Shown: positions 17,560 to 27,835, numbered from the stretch's first letter. The stretch is DNA of 64,000 nucleotides from CAZYIW01 sp964647705 (GCA_964647705.1 CAZYIW010000002.1:35881-99880), one strand, 5' to 3'. The notes: generated by a model not told the origin, from the letters alone. Translations and numbers: made by a program.

Positions 17560-18963
17560 ATGGGTATATCTGCGATTCAGTCACAAAAATCACAAGCTAA
17601 TTCAGTTTTGGCAGCAAACACCATTGCTTTCACAGCATGTTTTGCTGTTTGGGTCATGTTTTCAATTATCGGTATTCCAATTAAAGAATTGCTAGCCCTT
17701 AGTGAAACACAATTTGGAATTTTGGTTGCTACGCCAATTTTAACAGGGTCGATTTTCAGACTGCCCGTTGGCATGCTGACTGATAAGCTCGGCGGAAGGA
17801 TTGTTTATTTTGTTTTGATGCTCTGTACGATTATCCCACTTTGGTTTATTAGTGAGGCGACCCAGTATTGGCAATTTTTAATTTTAGGGTTGTTTGTTGG
17901 TATCGCAGGTGCTTCATTTTCTGTTGGTATCGCATATACCGCCAGATGGTTTGACAAACAACATCAAGGCTTTGCCATGGGTATTTTTGGTGCTGGTAAC
18001 GCCGGGGCGGCATTAACCAAATTTGTAGCGCCGTCCATCGTGGTTGCCTATGGCTGGCAGACAGTGCCACAAGTCTACGCTGTTGGCATGATTGTGGTCG
18101 TGATTTTGTATTGGATGTTTACCTATGAAGATCCAGAGCATCAAGTGGCCTCAACAATCACTGTCAAAGATCAAATGGAAGCGCTTAACGATCCCAAGCT
18201 TTGGAAATACATGCAGTACTACTCTTTAGTGTTTGGGGGTTTTGTTGCATTGTCTTTATGGATGACAAAATACTACATCAATGAATACGGCTTTGAATTA
18301 ACCACAGCAGCGCTATTGGCCGCAATTTTTGTTTTGCCATCAGGCGTGATTCGCGCTTTAGGTGGTTGGTATTCAGATAAATATGGCGCCTATAAGGTGA
18401 CTTGGTGGGTGATGTGGATATCACTGATTTGTCTTTTCTTTATGTCCTATCCACAAACCGCATTGGTTATTCAAACAACCTCAGGTGATGCGGTGTTTGA
18501 TATCAGTTTGAATGTTTGGGTTTTTACCACTTTGTTGTTTATTTTGGGTATAGCTTGGGGTTTTGGCAAGGCTTCGGTATTTAAATTCTTGTCCGATGAG
18601 TATCCTGACAATATTGGTGTTACATCAGGCATTGTGGGATTGGCTGGTGGTTTGGGCGGATTTTTATTGCCAATTATGTTCGGAGTGTTGATTGATTATA
18701 CAAAAATCAACTCGGTGATATTTATGCTGCTTTATGGTGCAACTGCAGTGTCACTGATTTGGATGCACTTTACTTTTTCGGCCGAACAAAAACAAAAGCG
18801 CGTTGCACAAGCCAAACAAGAAGCGCTTGATGAGTATGCACAATCCCATGATGATCCGGAGTCTGTGATGTCAGCGCGCGCCGTTTTGGAACAAATGGAC
18901 TTAATTGAAGAATTTAATAAAAGATATAACGCTTTTAAGGCGAAAGCACAAAAAAATAATTAA
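17560..18963 (+). CDS. narK: Nitrate/nitrite transporter NarK (first copy)
   Basis: This 467-residue major facilitator protein has twelve membrane helices. The nitrate-signature glycine-rich helix reads FGAGNAGAALTKF, and the conserved MFS loop is GMLTDKLGGRI. It has a charged C-terminal tail. NarK proteins either import nitrate with protons or exchange nitrate for nitrite. It is the first gene of a run narK-narK2-narGHJI with short gaps, downstream of an FNR-type box and a CRP-like palindrome. Which narK does proton symport and which does antiport cannot be decided from sequence here. Confidence 0.94.
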   Translation: MGISAIQSQKSQANSVLAANTIAFTACFAVWVMFSIIGIPIKELLALSETQFGILVATPILTGSIFRLPVGMLTDKLGGRIVYFVLMLCTIIPLWFISEATQYWQFLILGLFVGIAGASFSVGIAYTARWFDKQHQGFAMGIFGAGNAGAALTKFVAPSIVVAYGWQTVPQVYAVGMIVVVILYWMFTYEDPEHQVASTITVKDQMEALNDPKLWKYMQYYSLVFGGFVALSLWMTKYYINEYGFELTTAALLAAIFVLPSGVIRALGGWYSDKYGAYKVTWWVMWISLICLFFMSYPQTALVIQTTSGDAVFDISLNVWVFTTLLFILGIAWGFGKASVFKFLSDEYPDNIGVTSGIVGLAGGLGGFLLPIMFGVLIDYTKINSVIFMLLYGATAVSLIWMHFTFSAEQKQKRVAQAKQEALDEYAQSHDDPESVMSARAVLEQMDLIEEFNKRYNAFKAKAQKNN

Positions 18964-18990
18964 TGAATTTTTAATAAAAAGGAGGTTGAA

Positions 18991-20607
18991 ATGGCTCATG
19001 ATCTAAAGGATTGGAACCCAGATGACAATTCCCAATGGGAAAGCGAGGGCAAGGCAATCGCTAATAGAAATCTGTGGGTATCTATTCCAAGTCTATTATG
19101 CGGATTTGCCGTATGGCTAATGTGGGGAATTATTACCGTACAAATGCTCAACACTGGTTATGGTGGATTTGAAAAATCTCAGTTGTTTACCTTGGCAGCA
19201 ATTGCAGGACTCTCTGGTGCAACTTTAAGGATTCCATCGACGTTCTTTATTCGTCTAGCAGGTGGTAGAAACACGATATTTTTAACCACATCATTGCTAA
19301 TTTTGCCAGCAATTGGTGTTGGTATTGCTTTGTCTAGTCCAGATACGCCATTTTGGCATTTTCAGCTTTTGGCATTACTCTCTGGTATTGGTGGTGGTAA
19401 CTTTGCCTCTTCCATGTCAAATATTTCATTTTTCTTTCCAAAAAAGATTCAAGGTTATGGGCTAGGAATGAATGCTGGACTGGGTAACTTTGGTGTGACC
19501 ACCATGCAAATTTTAATACCTTTAGCGATGACGTTTACCGTGGCTTCATTTGAGCCCCAAACACTACAAATTGCTTCTGGAACGCTGATTGGCAAGATCT
19601 CTGCTGGTACTGAAACCTACCTACAAAACGCAGGCTATATTTGGGTTATTTTCTTAATACCGCTCTCTATTGCCACTTGGATGGGCATGAATAATATTGT
19701 TGATGAACATGTGTCACCAAATATTGGTTCAACTTTAGGTGCTTTTATAAAGATTATAGTCATGCTGGCTATTGGTTTAGCCACAGCGGGATTTGGTCTG
19801 TATTTGATGCTACCAGAATCAGCCAGCGGATCAGGCCTAATGATCAGCAAATGGGTGGTACTACCCATTGTGATTGCATTAACTGTCGTGTTATTAAAAC
19901 TATTGCCATTAGGTAAGGCATACAGTGAGAACATTGCTCGCCAATATAAGATTTTTAACAATAAACACACTTGGGTGATGACCATAATCTATACCATGAC
20001 CTTTGGTTCGTTTATTGGTTATGCAGCAACATTAGCACTTTCTATTAAAGTAATCTTTGGATTTCAACACATCATGGTTGATGGTGTGATGACACATTCA
20101 ACGGTAAACCCAAACGCACCATCGGCGCTGACTTATGCTTGGATGGGGGCATTTGTAGGGGCGCTTATTCGTCCGTTCGGCGGCATGATTTCTGACAAGA
20201 TGGGCGGTGCAAAAGTAACACAAATTATCTCGGCAGTTATGGTGGCCTCAGCACTGGGTGTGGCTTATTTTATGAAGCAAGCCTACGCTTCAGCAACGCC
20301 CGAGGACTATTTCTATCCATTTCTAATTTTGTTTGTGGTGCTATTTGCAGCCACGGGTATAGGCAATGGATCAACATTTAGAACCATCTCTCAGGTATTT
20401 AATAAAGAGCAGGCCGGCCCAGTGTTAGGCTGGACTTCGGCAGTTGCCGCTTATGGTGCATTTATTATTCCAAAGGTTTTTGGTGAACAGATTAAAGCCA
20501 CAACACCTGAGGACGCGCTCTACGGCTTTGCAGTTTTTTATGTGGTTTGTATGGTGATTAATTGGTATTTCTATTTGCGTAAAAATGCCGAGTTCCACAA
20601 CCCATAA
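18991..20607 (+). CDS. narK2: Nitrate/nitrite transporter NarK (second copy)
   Basis: This 538-residue MFS protein is longer than the first copy because of an extra segment between helices (about 190-300). The nitrate signature is GLGNFGVTTMQILIP in the first half, with another glycine-rich helix GIGNGSTFRTIS in the second. AAGGAGG precedes the ATG by six bases, and the first copy ends 27 bases upstream. Paired NarK1/NarK2 proteins commonly accompany narGHJI in denitrifiers and together balance nitrate entry with nitrite exit. Confidence 0.93.
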   Translation: MAHDLKDWNPDDNSQWESEGKAIANRNLWVSIPSLLCGFAVWLMWGIITVQMLNTGYGGFEKSQLFTLAAIAGLSGATLRIPSTFFIRLAGGRNTIFLTTSLLILPAIGVGIALSSPDTPFWHFQLLALLSGIGGGNFASSMSNISFFFPKKIQGYGLGMNAGLGNFGVTTMQILIPLAMTFTVASFEPQTLQIASGTLIGKISAGTETYLQNAGYIWVIFLIPLSIATWMGMNNIVDEHVSPNIGSTLGAFIKIIVMLAIGLATAGFGLYLMLPESASGSGLMISKWVVLPIVIALTVVLLKLLPLGKAYSENIARQYKIFNNKHTWVMTIIYTMTFGSFIGYAATLALSIKVIFGFQHIMVDGVMTHSTVNPNAPSALTYAWMGAFVGALIRPFGGMISDKMGGAKVTQIISAVMVASALGVAYFMKQAYASATPEDYFYPFLILFVVLFAATGIGNGSTFRTISQVFNKEQAGPVLGWTSAVAAYGAFIIPKVFGEQIKATTPEDALYGFAVFYVVCMVINWYFYLRKNAEFHNP

Positions 20608-20718
20608 GCATAAATTTTTCAAGCAAGGCTTTGTTGTCTATCGCTGAAAAAACGTTTGGAATAATTTTTTGATTGGCTTTTTAGCCCCTAATTTAGGATT
20701 GTAATAAAGGAGAAAAAT

Positions 20719-23700
20719 ATGAGTCATTTTTTGGACAGACTTAAATATTTTAATCGTATCAAGTCTACCTATTCAAAAGGACACGGCATTGTTACTGAAG
20801 AGGATCGTGGTTGGGAAGACACTTACCGTAATCGCTGGCGACACGATAAAGTGGTTCGTTCAACGCACGGCGTTAACTGTACGGGCGGGTGTTCTTGGCA
20901 GATTTTTGTAAAAAATGGACTTGTATCCTATGAGATGCAGCAAACCGACTACCCGAGAACGCGTGAAGATCTTCCGAATCATGAGCCAAGAGGTTGTCAA
21001 CGTGGCGCGTCGTTTTCATGGTATCTGTATTCTCCACACCGTATTAAATATCCACTTATTCGTGGCCGTTTACTAGACCTATATCGCGAAGAGCGTAATA
21101 GTGGTAAGGACCCGGTTGATGCTTGGGAAGCAATTCAAACCGATAAAGCTAAACGCGATTCATATGTTGGTGTTCGTGGTCTGGGTGGTTTTGTAAGATC
21201 AACCTGGGATGAGGTAGTGGAAATGACTGCTGCTGCCAATGTCTATACCATTAAAAAATGGGGCCCCGATCGTATTTTTGGTTTTTCTCCTATTCCAGCA
21301 ATGAGTATGATTTCCTATGCTGCTGGGTCTCGCTATCTTTCAATGATTGGCGGTGGTTGTGGATCATTTTATGACTGGTATTGTGACCTTCCTCCCGCCT
21401 CACCACAAACATGGGGCGAACAGACTGACGTACCAGAGTCTGCTGATTGGTATAACTCTAAATATATTATTGTTTGTGGTGCTAACCTACCAATGACGCG
21501 CACACCAGATGCGCACTTTGCAGTTGAGTCACGTTATAACGGTACCAAGGTGGTATCAATGGCACCAGACTATGCAGAATATGTAAAGTTTGCAGATTTA
21601 TGGATGCCCGTTAAACAAGGCACAGACGCTGCAGCCTTTATGGCCATGGGCCATGTGGCACTAAAAGAGTTTCATGTTGACAAACAAGACCCTTACTTTG
21701 CAGAGTATGCAAGAAGCTTTACCGATTTCCCAATGCAAGTAATATTAGAACAGGTCGATGGTAAGACGGTGACTGGTCGTTTCCTTCGCGCATCTGATTT
21801 TGACAATAACTTAGGCGAAGACAATAATCCTGAATGGAAGACCATTGTTTTTGACTCAAAAAGCAAATCATTTGTTGTGCCAAATGGCTCGGTTGGTTTC
21901 CGTTGGGGCGAGGACGGCAAATGGAATATTTTAGAAAAGGCTGCTGGTAAAGATATTGAGCAGGAGCTTAGCTGTATCGACAACTCTGATGCAGTTGTAG
22001 ATGTTACTTTCCCACACTTTAATCCAGATGAAGGTGATTCATTAGTACGCAAGATTCCTGCACGTAAGCTTAAGCTTGCAAGCGGTGAAGAAGTGATGGT
22101 TACTTCAGTGTGTGATTTGCAAATTGCACAATACGGCATTGATCGTGGCCTTGGGGATAATCTAGCCACTTCATACGATGATGACTCAGTGCCTTATACC
22201 CCGGCCTGGGCTTCAAATATTACTGGCATCAAGGCGGCTGATTTAGAAACAACAGGGCGAGAATTTGCTGATAATGCATCCAAGACCAAGGGCAAGTCGA
22301 TGGTGATTTTGGGTGCGGCTATTAACCACTGGTATCACAACGATATGAACTATCGTGGAATTATGAATCTACTCCATATTTGTGGTTGTGTGGGCCAATC
22401 AGGTGGTGGTTGGGCACACTACGTAGGACAAGAAAAACTACGACCTCAAGCTGGTTGGGCTCCAATTGCATTTGGTCTTGATTGGCACCGTCCACCCAGA
22501 CATACTGCATCAACAACTTACTGGTATTTCCACACAGATCAGTGGAGATACGAAAGAGTTGAAGCCGATGACTTACTGGCATCTACTGCCAAAGGTAAAT
22601 ATAAAGGAAATCAACTGGCCGACTATAACGTTGCTGCGCAACGCATGGGCTGGACACCGTCATTGCCACACTTTGATAAAAACCCAATTGAGATTGTTAA
22701 AGAAGCAGAGGCAGCTGGCGCAAGCGACGAGGCGGGTGTATCGAGTTACTTGGCCGACAAACTTAAAAGCGGTGATATCAAATTCGCTTATGAAGATATT
22801 GATGCGGAAGAAAATCATCCGCGTAATCTATTTGTGTGGCGTTCCAACCTAATTGGTTGTTCGTCTAAAGGTCATGAATACTTCTTGAAACATTTACTAG
22901 GCGCACAAAATGGCGTGATGTCTGAAGGTGTTGAAGGTGAGGCCTGTAAAGAAATTAAATGGCATGAGAATTCGCCAACCGGCAAGCTAGATTTGATGGT
23001 TGATATTAACTTTCGTCTAAACTCTACAGGCGCTTATTCTGATATTGTTTTGCCTACTGCAACCTGGTATGAAAAAGCCGATATTAATACCACTGATATG
23101 CACCCATTCATTCACCCGCTTGGTAAAGCGGTTGATCCAGCATGGGAAGCTAAATCAGACTGGCAAATCTTTAAAACCATTGCGAAAAAATTCTCAGAAT
23201 TATCTGAAAAACATCTTGGCACGCAAAAAGATGTTGTGTCACTACCCATGCAACATGATACCCCTATGGCTTTAGCACAACCATTTGGCGAAGTGAAAGA
23301 TTGGAAGAAGGGTGAATGTGATCTAATTCCAGGAAAAACAGCCCCATTATTTAAAGTTGTTGAAAGAGACTATCCAAATACTTATAACAAGTATATTGCT
23401 CTTGGGCCTTTAATGAATAAGCTGGGCAATACTATTAAAGGTATTGACTGGAACACTGACAAAGAGATTGATGAGCTTAAATCTCTTAACGGCACGATTA
23501 AAGAAGAAGGTATTTCTAAAGGCATGCCCTCACTTGCACAGGATATTCATGTGTGTGACGCAGTTATGCGTATGGCACCTGAAACTAATGGTGAAGTGGC
23601 GCATAAGTCTTGGACAGCACAGTCGAAGAAAACGGGTGTTGATCACTCTCACTTATACGAGGGTCGTCATGAAGACAAGATCACTTATCGTGATATTGTT

Positions 23701-24462
23701 TCACAACCACGTAAGATTATTACCGCGCCAACATGGTCGGGTATTGAGTCTGAAGAGGTGAGTTATAACGCTTGTTACACCAACCTACATGAGCATATTC
23801 CACTCAGAACACTAACAGGCCGTGCACAATTTTATCAAGACCATGAATGGATGTTAGATTTTGGTGAAGGTTTTTGTGCCTATAAGCCAGCGGTTGATTT
23901 AAAGGCACATGAAAGTGTCCCAGATTCGGTGAAGAAGAAACCACACTTGGTGCTTAATTGGATTACACCACACTCCAAGTGGGGTATTCACTCAACCTAT
24001 CAAGATAACCTAAGAATGTTAACACTGTTCCGTGGCGGTCCATACTTTTGGGTGTCTGAGGCTGATGCAAAATCTATTGGCCTAGAGGACAACGATTGGG
24101 TTGAAGCATTAAATGCCAATGGCGCAACCACCGCGCGTGTGGTGGTTTCGCAAAGAGTGCCAGATGGTATGGCGATTATGTATCACGCTCAAGAGAAAAA
24201 CGTCAATGTGTGTGGATCACCAACGACTGGCAAGCGCGGCGGTATTCTTAATGCGGTAACGCGTACAGTACCAAAACCAACCCATATGATTGGCGGCTAC
24301 GCACAACTGTCGTATGCCTTTAACTACTATGGCACGGTAGGGTCAAATCGCGATGAATATGTTGTGGTTCATAAGATTGAGGATCAGGACGTAGATTGGC
24401 TAGAAAGACCGCTAACACCTGAGAGAGAGGCTAAGAAAAACCCTCCAGGAATCAATAACTAA
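20719..24462 (+). CDS. narG: Respiratory nitrate reductase alpha subunit
   Basis: The protein has 1247 residues, the same length I recall for E. coli NarG. The N-terminal FS0 cluster motif is HGVNCTGGCSW (His plus cysteines). The Mo-bis-MGD ligand Asp is in YCDLPPASPQTWGEQTD. The C-terminal molybdopterin-binding domain includes NWITPHSKWGIHSTYQDN. It reduces nitrate to nitrite on the cytoplasmic face using quinol electrons from NarI via NarH. No FNR-type box is visible in the 111-base gap before it, so it probably depends on the narK promoter. AAAGGAG precedes the ATG. Confidence 0.98.
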   Translation: MSHFLDRLKYFNRIKSTYSKGHGIVTEEDRGWEDTYRNRWRHDKVVRSTHGVNCTGGCSWQIFVKNGLVSYEMQQTDYPRTREDLPNHEPRGCQRGASFSWYLYSPHRIKYPLIRGRLLDLYREERNSGKDPVDAWEAIQTDKAKRDSYVGVRGLGGFVRSTWDEVVEMTAAANVYTIKKWGPDRIFGFSPIPAMSMISYAAGSRYLSMIGGGCGSFYDWYCDLPPASPQTWGEQTDVPESADWYNSKYIIVCGANLPMTRTPDAHFAVESRYNGTKVVSMAPDYAEYVKFADLWMPVKQGTDAAAFMAMGHVALKEFHVDKQDPYFAEYARSFTDFPMQVILEQVDGKTVTGRFLRASDFDNNLGEDNNPEWKTIVFDSKSKSFVVPNGSVGFRWGEDGKWNILEKAAGKDIEQELSCIDNSDAVVDVTFPHFNPDEGDSLVRKIPARKLKLASGEEVMVTSVCDLQIAQYGIDRGLGDNLATSYDDDSVPYTPAWASNITGIKAADLETTGREFADNASKTKGKSMVILGAAINHWYHNDMNYRGIMNLLHICGCVGQSGGGWAHYVGQEKLRPQAGWAPIAFGLDWHRPPRHTASTTYWYFHTDQWRYERVEADDLLASTAKGKYKGNQLADYNVAAQRMGWTPSLPHFDKNPIEIVKEAEAAGASDEAGVSSYLADKLKSGDIKFAYEDIDAEENHPRNLFVWRSNLIGCSSKGHEYFLKHLLGAQNGVMSEGVEGEACKEIKWHENSPTGKLDLMVDINFRLNSTGAYSDIVLPTATWYEKADINTTDMHPFIHPLGKAVDPAWEAKSDWQIFKTIAKKFSELSEKHLGTQKDVVSLPMQHDTPMALAQPFGEVKDWKKGECDLIPGKTAPLFKVVERDYPNTYNKYIALGPLMNKLGNTIKGIDWNTDKEIDELKSLNGTIKEEGISKGMPSLAQDIHVCDAVMRMAPETNGEVAHKSWTAQSKKTGVDHSHLYEGRHEDKITYRDIVSQPRKIITAPTWSGIESEEVSYNACYTNLHEHIPLRTLTGRAQFYQDHEWMLDFGEGFCAYKPAVDLKAHESVPDSVKKKPHLVLNWITPHSKWGIHSTYQDNLRMLTLFRGGPYFWVSEADAKSIGLEDNDWVEALNANGATTARVVVSQRVPDGMAIMYHAQEKNVNVCGSPTTGKRGGILNAVTRTVPKPTHMIGGYAQLSYAFNYYGTVGSNRDEYVVVHKIEDQDVDWLERPLTPEREAKKNPPGINN

Positions 24463-24479
24463 TCTAGATAAGGAGACTA

Positions 24480-26033
24480 ATGATGAAAATAAGAGCACAA
24501 ATCTCAATGGTATTGAATCTAGATAAATGTATTGGTTGTCATACATGTTCAGTGACTTGTAAGAATATTTGGACCAATCGCAAAGGCGTTGAATACGCTT
24601 GGTTTAATAATGTTGAATCAAAACCCGGGGTTGGTTTTCCTAAAAATTGGGAGGATCAGAGCAAGTGGAAAGGTGGATGGAAAGTTGTTAATAATCGGTT
24701 GGCACTTAAATCAGGTGGTCGACTCTCTAAGCTGGTTAATTTATTCGCCAATCCAGATATGCCAGAAATTGATGACTATTACGAACCTTTTGATTACAAA
24801 TACCATAAGCTACAATCATCTCCGTTGGTAGAGGCAACACCAACAGCACGTCCGGTCTCACAAATTACCGGTAAGGACATGGAGAAAATTGAATGGGGGC
24901 CTAATTGGGAAGACGACCTTGCAGGTGAATTTGAAAAGCGTTCAAAGGACGTCAATTTTTCAGACATTGATAAACAGATGTATAAAGACTTTGAACATAC
25001 TTTTCATATGTATCTGCCACGTTTGTGTAATCATTGTCTAAATCCAGCTTGCGTGGCGTCTTGTCCATCTGGGGCGATTTATAAGCGCGATGAAGATGGC
25101 ATAGTGTTGGTTGATCAGGACAAATGTCGCGGATGGAGAATGTGTGTTACTGGTTGTCCGTATAAAAAAGTTTATTACAATTGGGAGTCGGGTAAATCTG
25201 AAAAATGTATTGGCTGTTATCCACGTATTGAATCTGGCCTACCAATGGCCTGTGCCGAGTCTTGTGTTGGCCGTATTCGTTATGTCGGTGTTATGCTTTA
25301 TGACGCTGATAAAATCAGTAAAACCGCTTCAACTCTAAACGAGACAAATCTATATCAGGAGCATTTGGACACCTTTTTAGATCCAAATGACCCAGCTGTG
25401 ATCGCCCAAGCTCTTGAAGATGGTGTGCCACAGTCATGGATTGACGCAGCACAAAACTCACCCGTTTATAAAATGGTTAAAGACTGGAAGATTGCATTCC
25501 CAATCCATCCTGAATACCGAACACTGCCAATGATGTGGTATGTGCCACCGTTATCACCAGTTCAATCTCAAATTGACAGTGGTAATTTGGAAACAGCAAA
25601 TGGTGTCATTCCAACGGCTGATTCGGTACGCTTTCCAGCCAAATACTTGGCTAATATGTTCACAGCTGGTGACGAAAAACCCATTGTTGGTTCAATTTCA
25701 AAGTTATTGGCCATGCGCGCGCACCAAAGATTCAAGGCTGTTGAAGGTAGCGATGGAAAAGATGTGTTAGCCGAAGCTGGCCTTTCTGTTGAACAGGCCG
25801 AAGAAATGTATCGTTATCTTGGTATTGCGAACTATGAAGATCGCTTTGTTATTCCAACTTCACATGAGGAAATGCGTGTGCAAGATCCGTATGGATTCCA
25901 AGGCCAAAACGGCTTTTCTGGAGGCAATATTAGTTCTCATGGTAGTGGGGGAGGCAAGGGTTTCAGCTTATTTCCGACACCACGTAAGCAGGCTGTTATT
26001 CCTGTTGAAACCATGCCGAAGAAGAAAAATTAG
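24480..26033 (+). CDS. narH: Respiratory nitrate reductase beta subunit
   Basis: The protein has 517 residues (516 if the second ATG at 24483, better spaced from AAGGAG, is used). Four ferredoxin-type cysteine groups are seen: CIGCHTCSVTC; CNHCLNPACVASCP; CRGWRMCVTGCP, where Trp replaces one Cys to give the 3Fe-4S cluster; and CIGCYPRIESGLPMACAESC. It wires electrons from the NarI haems to NarG. The C-terminal 60 residues are glycine/serine-rich and less conserved. Confidence 0.98.
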   Translation: MMKIRAQISMVLNLDKCIGCHTCSVTCKNIWTNRKGVEYAWFNNVESKPGVGFPKNWEDQSKWKGGWKVVNNRLALKSGGRLSKLVNLFANPDMPEIDDYYEPFDYKYHKLQSSPLVEATPTARPVSQITGKDMEKIEWGPNWEDDLAGEFEKRSKDVNFSDIDKQMYKDFEHTFHMYLPRLCNHCLNPACVASCPSGAIYKRDEDGIVLVDQDKCRGWRMCVTGCPYKKVYYNWESGKSEKCIGCYPRIESGLPMACAESCVGRIRYVGVMLYDADKISKTASTLNETNLYQEHLDTFLDPNDPAVIAQALEDGVPQSWIDAAQNSPVYKMVKDWKIAFPIHPEYRTLPMMWYVPPLSPVQSQIDSGNLETANGVIPTADSVRFPAKYLANMFTAGDEKPIVGSISKLLAMRAHQRFKAVEGSDGKDVLAEAGLSVEQAEEMYRYLGIANYEDRFVIPTSHEEMRVQDPYGFQGQNGFSGGNISSHGSGGGKGFSLFPTPRKQAVIPVETMPKKKN

Positions 26034-26041
26034 GAGGTTGT

Positions 26042-26557
26042 ATGCAATTATTTAGTATTTTATCTAGACTGCTTGATTATCCAGACAAAGACTTAATCAA
26101 AAATTTAGACAAAGTAACTGAAGCTGTCGAATGTTGTGAACAGACCAGTATTTCAGAAAAAAAAGCCATACTCGAGTTTGTCTCATGGATGCGAACAAAA
26201 ACACAAACCGGTCTTCAACAAACCTATGTTGAAACTTTTGACATGGTTCCAGAACACGATCTTCATTTAACGCACCACATCTTTGGCGATGATAAGGGCA
26301 GAGGCCCCGCACTCATTGATTTATCTGAACATTTTAAAAACGAAGGCTTGGAGATTAAAAAAGGAGAGATTCCAGACTTTTTGCCATTGCTTTTAGAATT
26401 TGCCTCAACCTTGGATGAAATGGAGTCGAGAGTTTTTTTGGGTGATGCTAAAAAAATTATCAAAATTTTAGCAGACAATCTGGAGCAGGCTAAAAGCCCA
26501 TATGCCAGATTAATTAGAATAGTTGAAAAGCGCAGTTTTTTAGCTGATGCAGCATAA
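26042..26557 (+). CDS. narJ: Nitrate reductase chaperone NarJ
   Basis: This 171-residue helical TorD-like protein opens MQLFSILSRLLDYPDKDLI and carries the family motif TYVETFD followed by LHLTHHIFGDDKGRGPALIDL. It is shorter than E. coli NarJ (236) but typical of the compact forms. It holds apo-NarGH while Moco and Fe-S clusters are inserted. TAGGAGG lies just before the ATG, nine bases after narH. Confidence 0.94.
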   Translation: MQLFSILSRLLDYPDKDLIKNLDKVTEAVECCEQTSISEKKAILEFVSWMRTKTQTGLQQTYVETFDMVPEHDLHLTHHIFGDDKGRGPALIDLSEHFKNEGLEIKKGEIPDFLPLLLEFASTLDEMESRVFLGDAKKIIKILADNLEQAKSPYARLIRIVEKRSFLADAA

Positions 26558-26568
26558 GGAGGTTGACT

Positions 26569-27276
26569 ATGTTGGAATATGATAGTGGTTTATTTAACTT
26601 TTTCTTCGGAGTATATCCATACATCGCAGGTGTGGTTTTTATTTTGGGTAGCTGGCTTCGTTTTGATCGAGAACAATATACGTGGAAAACGGATTCGTCT
26701 CAGCTGCTAAGTAATAAAAACATGGTATTTGCCAGCAACGTGTTCCATATTGGCATTATTGGTATCTTTTTTGGTCATGCAATCGGCATGCTTTTGCCAC
26801 ACAGTTGGTGGCAAATGGTTGCCACAGACCTTCAGCATCAATACATTGCCATCTATGCAGGTGCATTATTTGGAGGCATGGCTCTGGTTGGCGCTTTGAT
26901 GCTATACATCCGCCGTATAACAAACGAAAAAGTCAAAGCCGTTAGTCGCGCTCGCGACAATTTTATTATTCTGTGGCTGGCGCTGACTGCAATAGCGGGG
27001 CTCTATACCATCACTGGCTCTATGCATCATGCACAACAAGGTGATGTGTCGGTAATGTTAACACTGTCTGAGTATGTAAAGAGTATCGCAACGCTGAGTG
27101 TTGACCCTACTTTATTAAAAGGCGTGCCACTTTCTTATAAAGTGCATATGTTATTAGGAATGACAATTTTCTTGGTGTTTCCATTCACACGTTTAGTACA
27201 CGTGTGGTCGGTGCCTATTACTTATTTGATGCGACCCTATCAAATTGTCAGAACTAAGTGTGTGAAAACCAATTAA
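26569..27276 (+). CDS. narI: Respiratory nitrate reductase gamma subunit (cytochrome b)
   Basis: ATG 26569 is chosen because AAGGAGGT lies six bases upstream; an in-frame TTG at 26563 falls inside that ribosome site. The 235 residues form five membrane helices with haem-ligand histidines in NVFHIGIIGIFFGHAIG and in KVHMLLGM and FTRLVHVWS. It oxidises ubiquinol at the periplasmic side and passes electrons inward to NarH. Confidence 0.96.
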   Translation: MLEYDSGLFNFFFGVYPYIAGVVFILGSWLRFDREQYTWKTDSSQLLSNKNMVFASNVFHIGIIGIFFGHAIGMLLPHSWWQMVATDLQHQYIAIYAGALFGGMALVGALMLYIRRITNEKVKAVSRARDNFIILWLALTAIAGLYTITGSMHHAQQGDVSVMLTLSEYVKSIATLSVDPTLLKGVPLSYKVHMLLGMTIFLVFPFTRLVHVWSVPITYLMRPYQIVRTKCVKTN

Positions 27277-27286
27277 CAGGAGTGAG

Positions 27287-27472
27287 ATGGAATATTACGA
27301 AGCGGTAAAACAGATGGAAGAAATGGGTGTCGATGATTATTATATTCAAGGCTGGATTGCTGGTTATTTGAACAATCCAGAGATTGAAGAACAAAAAATA
27401 ACGGATGAATATTCATTGGGATATGAGGACGGAAAGTCTAAAACCAGTGCTAATTTCGACAAATATTGTTAA
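27287..27472 (+). CDS. Small acidic protein of unknown function, single C-terminal cysteine
   Basis: The protein has 61 residues and is rich in Glu, Asp and Tyr (MEYYEAVKQMEEMGVDDYYI). Its only cysteine is the last residue (FDKYC). It begins ten bases after narI with a good AGGAG site and precedes the DsrC-like gene, so it belongs to the nar transcript. I recognise no family. A terminal cysteine recalls the mobile C-terminal Cys arm of DsrC/TusE proteins; any link to the adjacent DsrC-like protein is speculation. Confidence 0.75.
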   Translation: MEYYEAVKQMEEMGVDDYYIQGWIAGYLNNPEIEEQKITDEYSLGYEDGKSKTSANFDKYC

Positions 27473-27493
27473 TTGTATTTTGGAATTTAGAAT

Positions 27494-27829
27494 ATGGTTA
27501 TTAATGGAATATCAATTGAATTAGATCCAGAAGGCTACTTGGTTCATCCAGAAGACTGGAATCGTGAAGTTGCCATAGAGATAGCGAAGACTGAAAACAT
27601 TGAGCTCGATGACGATTATTGGAAGATTTTTGATTTTATGCGCAACTACTATGAGGAACGCGGCGTTGCTCCTGATGTGAGACATACAACCAAGCAAATG
27701 GTTGTTGACTTTGGCATAGACAAGAAAGCAGCTAAAGCAAAACTATTTACCATGTTTCCTTATGGTTATGTTAAGCAAGCTTGTAAAGCTTCGGGCATGA
27801 AAAGACCACGAGGCTGGAGTACTGGGTAA
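27494..27829 (+). CDS. DsrC/TusE-family protein lacking the penultimate cysteine
   Basis: This 111-residue DsrC-fold protein has the motifs DPEGYLVHPEDWN, DFMRNYYEERGVAPDVR and FPYGYVKQACKASG. Canonical DsrC has two reactive cysteines: one in KQAC (here C97) and one as the second-last residue. Here the end reads PRGWSTG, so the second is absent. TusE proteins keep the penultimate one, so this is neither a standard DsrC nor a TusE. It belongs to the divergent DsrC-like proteins sometimes proposed to be regulatory. Location directly after narGHJI suggests a link between sulfur trafficking and nitrate respiration. Confidence 0.85.
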   Translation: MVINGISIELDPEGYLVHPEDWNREVAIEIAKTENIELDDDYWKIFDFMRNYYEERGVAPDVRHTTKQMVVDFGIDKKAAKAKLFTMFPYGYVKQACKASGMKRPRGWSTG

Positions 27830-27835
27830 TGCTAA

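Noticed and set aside
21693..22169. 158-codon minus-strand frame inside narG
   Set aside because: It lies wholly opposite the well-matched NarG coding sequence, with low-complexity Ser/Leu content typical of an antisense shadow.
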